From Dichetophora obliterata (Eukaryota; Arthropoda; Insecta; Diptera; Sciomyzidae), in NCBI GenBank assembly GCA_963920525.1, contig OY986436.1:6746501-6810500 (forward strand): 64,000 nucleotides of DNA. Reading direction: 5' to 3'. The notes below the pieces were generated by a model. The model did not search any database and had not been told where the DNA came from. It saw only the letters and a program-made list of their open reading frames with translations. Made by a program: the position numbers and the translations under genes. Below, piece after piece: positions 10,301 to 22,300 of the stretch (the first letter of the stretch is position 1; every line of letters starts with the position of its first letter).

Positions 10301-13300
10301 TTTCTTTTGGCATTTCCGGAGCTCTTAAATTTTTTCTCCAAAAGTGCTACTAGCAATTGCTCCTCACTGAAGCTCCAAACCTTTTTATTCTAATATTCCC
10401 TTTGTTTTGCACTTTTCATTTTTATTATTATTGTTGTTTTTTTTTAGTAATTAGTTTTCAATGTCAATGTCAAAGTTCCGATTGTCAATGTGAAAAATTT
10501 GATATAATCTGCATAGTGCTGGATACTGATATAACTTTTCGGGGATACCTATGGAAACATAGTATTAGGCAAAGAAGAAAAACATTATATGATAATTTAA
10601 GTCAATTTAATTTCAACGAATGCTAAAATATCTAGTTAAACCTATTTTCAACGTTCAATTTTGGTAAGTTAAGCTAGGTTTAATTTACTAAAGTTCAAAA
10701 TCGTTCAGAAAAACTAGCCCTTAGTATGTGTGTAAGTATTTTCTCTATTTTTAATGTTTTCAGGTATGTTTAGTACAGTGTTGTGAACTGGCACGGTAAT
10801 TGTAGTGGCGTACGGTAATTTACCCCTCTGTATGATATCCGAACCTGATTTGTATGATCCTAATAAACGTACGGTCGTCGGTAATTTGGAATTTTTAAAT
10901 TTTATTATGGAATTTTAATTTCAGTGAAATTTTCCCTTTTGATTACTTGGTATCCCTGAAACACATCTACATTAAAAAATAATAAGGCAGCACACTTGTA
11001 ACGGTTTTTTCTGACAAATGCTGACAAATACTGATACTGAATATTCAGTTTTTTTTTTAAATCATTATTTAAGTTAAGGTTTTTCTATTTAATCTTATAT
11101 TGGACACGTCGACAAATGGCTCAGAAAAATCGTCGACTTCTGTGCTAAACAAGCTACGAAAATTTAAAAACAGATGCAAAATGAGTTAGGAAGCACAGTT
11201 CAGGATCTTATGGCAAAATATTCCAGAAATCAAGCAGTGGCTCAGGCCTTGCGAAGTGGCTCAACCAAAGCTGTGAGCATTTTATTACAGCAGCACTGAG
11301 TGTTTTAAAAATAAATGCATCCAGTTTTGGCCATAAAAATAAAGACGCATCTATTGTTGACGGTCAACTCAGGACTTCAAAGCAAGACCCAAAAAAAATT
11401 TATTAAAGAAAGAACGTGGGCATTTCTAGTACAGCAAAACGCATTAATTTTCCCAGTAGATTTGATGAAAGAGAGCAACAAAAAATGCTTTCCGGACTCA
11501 AATATTGCACAAAGTATGCAACTTGAAAAAACTTAAGCTGGCAAATTTTCCGTAATGAAAAAGAGAAGCATCAGGATACAATCGTCTTTGTACGCAGATC
11601 AAAAAAGGCACCAAAAACCGATGACCCAGACCAGCAGATTGCACTGGCAGAGAGTGATGCCGACTTCGTTTTTGAACTATAACTTCAAACTCTTCTCAAT
11701 TTTTTTATTTACCTAACTTTTAAAACAAATTTTATTTAAAGGATTCAATCAATTTATTGTTATGGTAGTAGTTATTTAACAGTATACTATTTCAGGTACC
11801 ATTAAAAAAAATTAAAAAAGGGTACGGTACTGAACCTAAAAGGACGGTAATTTGAAAATTTTCAACGTTTTAGTATCTTAAGCATTTTTACTAATTTCCA
11901 TACTTTTAGTATTTGCAGTATATCACTATTCTTGACCTAATTCTAATTTGCATTTTCACTTCAAATCCATGACTTTTTTCAACTTTAACTCACCTCTTTC
12001 GTATCCTTCGCACGCTGACAACCATTGCATGCCAGGCACTCATCGCCAACCTGTTCATCCATACAACTTGATGCTGTTGAGTTGCGACTGATGGTGGCTG
12101 TATCACTGTCGTTCCCTTCATCGGTGCTGTCGTTGCTGATTGGTTCCATTTCGAGAATAAGTGATGACTGACTGCTTTGTTTCGTATCGATTTGACTATA
12201 AAGCATATCGGAAGTTTCCTTGGCCTGATCGTCGTCATCGTCAGCATTGCGTGTGATAATATGTTGCTGCTGTTTCTCATTGTTGGTTATCAACGTTAAT
12301 TCACAGGGATTGTAAACATTGCCGGCTGCGGTTGTGCGCAACAAATTGGCCTTGGAATAGAGAATGCCTTCGGAAATGTTGGCAGTTTTGGAAAAGCTTG
12401 ACATTCGCAGCGTAGCACGTGTGACGGCGTAGACAAGTAGAGCAACGCCCAACATCCAGCCACCCCAGAATCCAATGACATCAAGATAGGGCAAAATATT
12501 GATATAAAAATTAAAGCGTCTATCGAGATTTTCGGGCAACTGGGGCATCATCTGTTGGATAAATAAATCATTAGTTAATATGTTTCTTTATAGTATATCT
12601 ACAAACATATGTAGTTAAAAACTTACAATTTCGAACCACAGCATAGGTGCAGTCAGATGACTAAATCTTGATACTTTGCGAATATTGCTCAAATCATTGA
12701 AGTGCATGTTGATCTGCACTTTAACGGATAGCGAAAGCGGCAAACCAGATTCCTAAAATAGAGCAAAAAATAAAAACGAAATGTAAAGTATATCAACAAA
12801 GTATAAAAGTGTAATTAAAAAATAATATAGCAAGAACTTTGAAGCATAGTAACGTTGGCATGCGTCAAGTTCATCGGCTTCATTTAATACAAGCTCAATG
12901 AAACTAACTGAGATGCACGTTTAATCAATCAACATCAGGTTGCATCTGCGCAGTTATAAGCAACAATATTAAATGATTTTTCTGTTTTACAACTAAAGCT
13001 AGTTAAATGGACAAAACTAAGATCTTAGAACGTGGTACACATATTTCACACAGGTTTTTATTTGTTAATAACTTTTGCTGATGTAATATTTAATTGTTAG
13101 CATGGCAGAAAATATTTAAACTATGTGGTTTAATATATATCATGTTTTAAGCTAATTACTAAAGAATGCCTGTTTATTTTATTACAAATTAATATATTCT
13201 TGATTATATTCAACATTTGAATTACACAGGCAAACCAATAACAAACAATAACAAAAACCCTAGTCGCTTTTTGCTCTACCAAGTCATAAATTTTTTTTAC

Positions 13301-16300
13301 AGTGGTTTTAAATTTAAAATTGTTTGGTCAAAATGAAATTAAAAAATATAAAAATTTATATGTTAAACTTAACACAGGGGGGTTCTTGTCTGCGGAAGCC
13401 TAAATTAAAATTTTCCGGGGAATATTTTTTTGTAACACTTTAACCCCCTAGCTCCTACCAATATGGGTCAATTTGACCCTTTTTTGGAAAAGACCTTATA
13501 AGTCAACTTTGGAGGGAGGACAAAGGTTAAAACCTTCCAAAAAATATTCTCCAGAAAATTTCACTAGAGGTCACCCACGGCAAGTAACCTCTACGAGTTA
13601 AAGGTTTCACATAAAAAACGGACCGAAAAAAATGGCTTCGTTATTGAAAAATTCAGCTGGGCCAATGAGGGGCATCTTAGAGGAATGTCATCAGAATGCG
13701 GCAATGGAACTTGAGCGCTGGGAAGTAGGTTTCCGAAGACAAGAACTACCCTGAATTAAGTTTAACATATAATTTTTCATATTGTTTAATTCCATTTTTG
13801 ACCAAAAATGTCAAATTTAAAACCACTGTAAAAAATATTTGTGACGTAGTGGAGCAAAATGGGACTTTGGCTTTTGTTATTGATGTAAAATACTATCGTT
13901 TGAGATTGAATTGGTTCACCCCGAGACAATGATCATCATTTTGTGTCATAGTGTTATGAAAAACAAGTTACAAAAGCAATAAATTTGAATGACTTTCCAT
14001 GAAAATGACTCCACAAAAGGCAAAACAATTGATACTTTCAATTCAAAGATGCTACAATTGACTAAGGTCACTTTGTCACAATATTTATTCATTAAGTTAT
14101 TATTAAGTTTTACCGATCTATAATAAAATCTTAAATTTAAAGCTTACAGAATATGCTTTAGTTACAAGCAATGAACTTGAATGCATTGCCTCGATATTCA
14201 ACAGTAAATTAAGCCCATCGGTACCGTCATAAGCCTCAATTCAAGGTAGTATTTTTTATGCGTGTCGCAAAGTCAAAAAATATAAAATAGTTATTGTTTA
14301 TCTGAATTGTCTGGTTAATGCGCAGATGTACTGTCAAATCGAATACAAACGATTGATTAAATTAAAACCTATAAAAAATTTACGATTAACTTAAAAAATT
14401 CGGAACTCGGGGATAGTTGTTATGAACGATCAACAAATGTTTACGCATTCAAATGCTCAAAGTTAAATATTTTGTATTTCAAATTAATTTTAAATACAGA
14501 AGTGAATAAATTTCATTGTTAGTAGCAATAGCCACTGTTCTCTTAATTATTTAACATTTTTCTTCCATTTCTACACCATTTTTAATTGCAATTCAGAAAA
14601 CATAAATTGAAATTCAGAAAAGACCAGCTAAAATTCAGAAAACATCAATTCAGGTTTAGAAATGATCAATTAAAATTAATAGTTTTCATATGAAATTCGG
14701 AAAAAATTACAGACAACTCAGAAATTTTCCTTGAAATAAAAATTTAGAAATCTTATTTCTGATTTGAAAAAAAATATCACATCAACATCGATTTAAATTC
14801 TCAATTAGAAAAATCAATTTAAATTCTGAAAAAAATAAAACCGAGAAAAGATTAATTGAAGTTTAAAATAAATAAATTTTAATTCAGAAAAAAGTAACTG
14901 AAATTCAAAAAGATCAATTGATGTTCAGAACAAATATTCCGAAAATATAAAAAAAAGGAAAAAACTTTAAAGAACTTATTAAGGGGAGTATTTTTTAAGA
15001 TTGGATCCAAATTTCCATAAAAAAACCGATTACAAATAGCACAGAGCCGAGAATTTAAATGACCAATCTAAGTCTGATGTTAATCACAACGAAACTTATT
15101 AGTCAAAAATGTTTTCGATTTTTCTCTATACTTATTATTGAAGTTTAAGTTACGATACTGCGTGCTGTATAAAATAATTTAGAATCTTTTGTTAAAAAAA
15201 ATAACTTATGGCTTAAAAAGTGATATTACCATAACAGCTTTGCAATTTTGCCAATAATATGCAAAAAAATTAAAACATTTAATTTTACTTAAATAAATTA
15301 TTGTTGTTTCTTTGAGCCATGATGCATACACGTTTAAAATCTTAGAATTTTTTATTTTAATAATGTGGCAATCAGTGAGAACAAGATAACTTTAATGTTA
15401 AGCCAATTAACCGAAGCATTGTTAAGTGGTAGAACGAAGCTTTTTTATACTTCCTGATGACAAAACTTGGATTGAATTATTGCTATTACTATAACTTAAC
15501 ATAAAAACTCATGAATTTTCAGAGTTTAAGTGAAAGTCTGTGTTATGGAAATTTTAAAAACAGAGGTTTTTTGAAAACTGCAACTGTTTAAACAGTATCC
15601 GGCTTAAGCTTAGATAAGCACAACATTCAAATGTAAAGAAAGTAGCATTACAGGAAATATAAAACAAACTGCTTTGGATTGCAAATGCATTTAAATGCAG
15701 TCAATTAAATATAAATCAAGTGACACCTACAAGCAAAGTTTTGTAGAATTGGAATAATTAAAAGTTTTGTTTTATATGTGAATATGTTTTTGTATAAAAA
15801 TATGATTCCTTTAATATTCAGTAGTTCTTGTTTTCTAAATCAACCATGTTCATAAATAGCTCATTAGTTTTACTGTCTAAACGGCTATGATAATAAAAAA
15901 GTTGTTTACCTATTTTGTTGTTTTCGTTGCTTTTTTACGCATATTAAGTTAAAAAATAATTTACAATAATTAATTCGTTCAACGTCATTGGGCAGTAAAA
16001 TTAATGTATTTAAATTAATATTTTTTGTTGTTCTATTTTTATCAGAATTAAAAATTAAAGTCTCTCAATTTTTTATTGATAAACAATAACTCAAAAAAAA
16101 AATATTAATTACTTATTCTTTTTATATTTATTTTCTATATAACCATTATGAAAACTTACCGGTTGTATTACAAATGCTGATGTGTAATTTTCCTTTTGCG
16201 GTTCCAAGCCGGTAATATTATTTTGAAGGCCAGGATCACCCTCGACAAAGTGTGGATAGCTTAGAGAGATGGGGAAGCCATAATAACAATCGGTGACGTC

Positions 16301-19300
16301 AATCAAACCACGCGGCTGGCAGAGACCTGTTCACGGAAGAAAAAAAAACACATATTAATAACAGATCTAAGGTATTGGCAACATTGAGTGCGATAAACAA
16401 CTTAATTAAATGTGGGTATTTTCCAAACAAATCAAAAACAAAACAAAATTACAAACTAGTCACGCTAACTAACAGCTACATATTTTGCATTAACAGCATT
16501 TATGTTGATATTTTGAAAGCACGAAGGCGTGTTAGATGGGCGTTTATGAGACAAAAACAAAATAAAAATTGCAATGTGTTGAACGTTATGCTCAATTGAA
16601 TGTCATGAACATTCAATTTTAGAGTTTGACTTAACTGCGTCAAGTGTGACGCGTTTGAAATGCCAGATGGAAATATTTAATTGTAGCGCCTGAAGCGTTT
16701 TAGCGCGTTTCGTGCAAAAACGCCATCGATAACAGTTATTTGTTGCGGAATTTTTTTTTTAATTAAGCTACTCGCTGTTTTTGCTATTTTCTCAGGCAGT
16801 CAATTACATGTATTTAATTGAAAAGTTCGTTTCTTAAGTCTTTCGTTCGGTTCTTTCTGGAGGTTTGTTTCTTAAGTCTTTCTATTGATTATGTCTAGAA
16901 GTTTATTTTACTAGCTTTAAAATTAATTTTCTACGTTGCAAAGTATATATTTTGCTAAACTGGTTTGTAAAACGTAAAAGACCACTTAAGTTTTTCTTTT
17001 TTTTTTCGGAGAGAAAAAGGTATCTAATGTTTTGCAACAAAACCCTTTGTAAAAACTTCAAAGATTCAAAAATGCAATGCAGAACTTTGACTGTACTCCA
17101 AAACTGCGATTTTTCATAAGAAATTATTTAATAAAGCTATAATATTATTAAATAAAAATAATTGAATAATTTATAAATTTTCGGAATAAATTTGAACACT
17201 GATAATTTTGGATTAAAATAACGTTTTGTTCTGGTTCTTACTGCGTAACAACTTATAAAACAATATGCGTGTTATTTCGTTAAATCAACGAAAATAGGAT
17301 TAAAGCTCTTTCACTATTTTAGGTACAAGTGTGACGTCACACTTGCCAACAATTTACTTTAACGCACACAAAATATCAATTAATACACTTCGTAATAATA
17401 CACACTGTTTATATCATTGATGTTTTTAATTAATTGCACATTTTTGACGAAACATGCTGACTCGATTTTACATTTGAAGGGCAAGAACATGATAAGCCAC
17501 ACAAAAAATATTTTTAAATAATCGACTCTAAAGTTTTGTAAAAATATATATTTGTATGAAAAAATGGAATTGAACACGGAAAATTTTACAAATAGGTTAG
17601 AAAATTAAAAAAAATAGCCAAAATCTCTTCAGTGGTTGTTAAAAATGCATCGAGTAATATATTTAGCTTAAAAATTGATTTTTTAGATCATATGGCTTAT
17701 CACGTTATTGCAATAAGCCCTTCATTTCATTGACGAAAATTTCATATAAATGCTATATATTCATGCACTGTTTGAAAACTTTCTGTGATGAACGAAAATA
17801 AGTCAGATTTGATAAAGAATTATCAGTAAGTCATTAAGTTTCTTTAAGAAACCATCAGGACATATTCGTGTACGATGGTGGTAAAAAAATGCTAATGTTA
17901 ATAATAATTCTTTTCACAACAAAAACAACTTTTGCCCTATTTTTCGAGACTGCATTCAATACAATACTTTAGAGGCTTATTTTTAAAAATATATTAAATA
18001 GAAATTTTCTCATTTTTCTATAGTCATTAAATGAAAATTTTCAGACAATGAAGATTTTAGAGAAATCTATTAGAAAATGGCGCAGATATTTGCCTGCAAA
18101 GTCAAAACTTGAAATTTCAAATCGTTTTTTCTCATTCCAAGGTGAAGAGTTCATATTAAAAATGTATTGTATTAAAAAAATGTTAAGTTTTGAAGACATT
18201 TGTTATTACATAAAAAGGTTTTTTAACATGCCATTCGGTAAAAATATTATTAAAAAAGCTTTCGTAGTCCTTTGTTTCTCTAAATTAGCGACTATTCATA
18301 TCAAATGCGTAGTACTTAAAAATTTTTAGTTTTCAAGATATCTGAGTGATTTTTATGTCGAAATAAGGGACATATTTGAAAAGTTTACTATCAGCAAAAA
18401 ATAATGCCATGTTAGAAATTTTATTAAACAATGTGTAAAACTGCTTTAAAATTTCTCTAAAACAATTTATTTTAAATCATTTTGTAAAAAAAAATTTTAA
18501 ATTTTTGTGCTACAGCGCCCTCTTGTACTCCACTTTTTGGAGCCTATAAGCAATTGGGTCAGCAAAAAAATATATAGTCCGAATGTGACCTCAATCAATT
18601 AAGTCGTTTAGCTGTATTGAGTTAACACACAGACGCACCAAAAATTCTTTTTATGTATTCAAATTTTATATGCAATCCTAATAGATGACTCATACCGAAT
18701 TTTCAAAAAGCAGTAAATATTTCATTAAAAAACTTTGTTTTTTAAGACTTTCTATTATTATGCGCTATAGAGCCAATATAAGTGCTCGTCAGTGCTGTCC
18801 AGCAAGTGACTCAGTTGGCTCCATGGCGTCCATTGGCACAATTTAAAAAAATAAACCTTAAATTTCTGTTAACCAAATAAAGCTTTAGCTTATTTATTCA
18901 CTTCTCTGGACACGACATCTGATGAAGTTAGTCTTTCTTTGAATTTTTTTGTATTTTTGATTTCTTAAGTATTATAATTTTGAAATGTTTATTTTGTATC
19001 TAATAACATATAGATTTTTAGTTTATGGACTCAGATTTGTTTATGAAGTTAAATGTTTATGAGTTTTAAATGTTTTTATTTTTAGGGTAAAATGCATGAC
19101 AAGTTCTCTCTGTGAGCTTTAATTTGCAAACACCTACGTCAAATATTTCATTTTGTTATACTATTATTATCCATTACTCATAATTTTCTTTTAAAATTTT
19201 CCAGTTCGTTGCTGAAGTCTAGCATTGAATAGAGATTTTTAATTACGAACTGTTAAAAACTATGACTTCAAGAAATAAAACAATAAACAAAATAATTAAT

Positions 19301-22300
19301 AATTACAGCAAAAAACTGCATACCGTTCTATTGCTATCACATTGCAGAAAGTTAATTGACACCTTAGCTGCACATCATGTAGATGACAAACATATCCGCT
19401 GCATGCCCAGCACTCAATTCCAGTCAATAAAAAACACTTTTCCATTGAAAAAGTGAGAATGTTATTAAGACATATATTAAAAAAAAACTAACGAACTCAA
19501 GCTGTGATTACTTCCTTGCTAATTACAGTAAGCTATTGCAATTGATACTGGCAAATCATCTGTTGGCACAGCGTATATTTGGCTAGCTTGACGGCGTTGA
19601 AAATAATCAATAAATTTTCAAGCTATCTGCCATACAAGGACAATGATTTGTGCTTAATTGTATTTGTTTTTGTTTTCGCAAAGGGTGCCAGCCACACTAC
19701 AGATTTGTACTACTTTGTATTAAATAATTTAAAAAATTACAACAACACTAATTTCAACGTTTTTACTTTAGTGCAAATTTTTTTTTAATTAGTCCAGATA
19801 TGCACTCATTTGCATGTTGAGAACTCTTGAACCATTAGGATTTTTATTTTGGTTTCTTCAGCAAAGTTATTTCTATTATTCTTGCCAACAACTTTGTTGA
19901 ACAAATATATAACGAAAAATCATTTCAAATTGTATTTAAACCTTTAATAAGCGACATATGTCTTGCCCGCTTTCAACGCTTCAAAGCAAAAAATGTTACT
20001 CATACGCAATGGAGTTCGAATTTTTTTCGTTTGACTTTTTGTAAGAATCACTCGATAAGACCCACTGGAAGCGATTTTTTTATATTCATTTATTCAGCAA
20101 AGTTGTTGGCCAGAACTAAAGAAAGAACTTTGCCCAAGAAACCAAAATGAAAATCCTAATGGTTCAAGAGTTATCAACATGAAAATAGTGCATATCTTGA
20201 GTAATTTTTGATATATCTTAAAAAAGAAAACTTTGTTCTAAAATGTTCGGTAAAGTGGTAAACAATTGTCACCACGAGATTCCCTATACCAAAATTAAGT
20301 GAAAAATGTTTAAATTATCAAATACATAGAGAAAAAATACAAAAAAGCGCACAGTGTAATCGTTTGCAAATTCTAGTGTAAGTTTTATTTTGTAGCATTT
20401 AAATTAAGAAAAAAACAATCGTATATATCATATTTAATATTTCTACGTAAAAGGGCATGATATTTATGAGTTTTTCTTTTAATTTTTTTGTTATTATGTT
20501 TAAATAAAGCTTACCTTTTCTGCAGAAGCATGTATTATTTTTATTGTAAACACCATTATCAAAAGCATTTTCTTCGAAAACATATTTATAGCCCGTCAAG
20601 CTACCATAAGTTTCTGGCTCACCATGACGATACTAAAATGCAACAAAAGAAAAAAAAAACCATTTCATAAAATTAAAAATCAAATTCAATCTCTGCTGAC
20701 TGTCACAAGAGAGCTCACCAATTGCATTGGCCGGCACATGCTTTTCCGGAAGAACTTTACGCTATCGTTGGCTTTTATGAAACTTTTGAATTTTGTGCCA
20801 TCCGAAGCTAGCTCAATATTGCTGCAATGTTCACCATCCCATTGAGGCAGATTTGGAGAACCGCGATATGTTGCATATAGTCCTGAAATGCTGGGATCTG
20901 GCACGCCCGTGTGAAAGGTTTCAAAGTCGGTATCAAAATCATACATCTAAGTGTGAAACAGTGTTTAGGTTTAACAACTTTTCTTAAGTTTGTTTTTTGA
21001 TTTCGTGTCTAAAATTTACCCTATCGATGAGGCCCACTTTTTCGAATGATATCCAATTTGGCAAGAATGTGTTACCCAATGTGGTTAAAGATGACGGATA
21101 GCCGAACATAAATTGCTTGGCTGTCATGCGTACAATGGGCTGAGAATTTGAGGTGATGAAGAGTGTATTCAGTGCCATGCGGAAGAAGTAGGATTTGTCG
21201 GCTGCTAAATGGGAGATGGCCTGCAAGAAAGATAAGAAAAAGTGATGAGTAAATGTTTTAATTATATTCAATATATGTCATCAAAGGAACCTGTTCTTAT
21301 ACACTTAACCGAAAAAATTGTATAAAAAATGCTAATGCATGAAATGATTTGAATATGCTATAATTATTTAAGTAAAATTTTTTTTTAATATAACACGTTT
21401 TTAAAATGAACTGAAAAGTATAAAATAATTTCTCCTAGAAAGGGGCTTTAAGTTCTCCTAAAAACGTGGGGCGCATGCTATAGAGAATAGTAAGGAGTGT
21501 TATTAACAATTGTAGTACGTTAGTACTACATTGATGACTTCTTAACCCAGGTTCCTGGACCGTCAGGTTAGAAGTACTTGCATGGATGGTAGATTCAAGT
21601 TTGCTAAGGTTAGCATATGCCCCATGTTTTTAGAAGCCCATTTTAAAAACGTGTTATATTACATTTTTTTTTACTGAAATAATCATTTTTTGAATTTTAT
21701 TCTTTGTCAAAAATTTAAAAAATTCGAATTTTCAAAAATTTTAAAAATTCGAATTTTCAAAAATTCACTACTGAAGAAGACAAAAGAATTTGTTCAAGTA
21801 ACCGAAATATTTCTATAAATATTAAAAATGAAAAAAAAAAACAGTAAAAAATTTATTGCAATTTTTGAGGCTTGAACTCACAACCTCACGATTATAAAGC
21901 AATCGCCCTGTGCTCTGAGCTACAGAACTCACAAATAAATATTTTCTAAATAGCAATAAATCAAACTACTTTCTTATGAAATAAAAAAAAAATTTATTTA
22001 AACTACTTTTTACAGGGACCGTAAATAACTGTTATCGAAAATTTTTTTAAAAAAAATTATGGTCTTGCAGATACCGCAGACATATGAGGTCTTAACTAAA
22101 ATGATCACATTGAAATATTTTTTCGAAATCGTTATGATAATCAAAAAAGTTCTAAAATCAAACTTTAATTGTTATTTTCAATAGAAAAAAAAAAAATTAA
22201 AATTTAACTCTTAGAGAGTGATTTTTATTGCAGGGGGGAAAATGACAATAATTTCGGACTTTTATTTATTTCAGCTAATTTAACTATTCTTTTTCAGCTT

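Noticed and set aside
11990..12484. Second and third minus-strand frames over receptor exon 9
   Set aside because: Shadow frames of the exon; the exon's own frame has the membrane span and clean splice sites.
18048..18329. 93-codon plus-strand frame in receptor intron 6
   Set aside because: Lys/Ile/Phe-rich as expected of AT-rich random sequence; no recognised motif or splice context.
20624..20987. Plus-strand frames over receptor exons 5 and 6
   Set aside because: Antisense shadows of well-supported exons.
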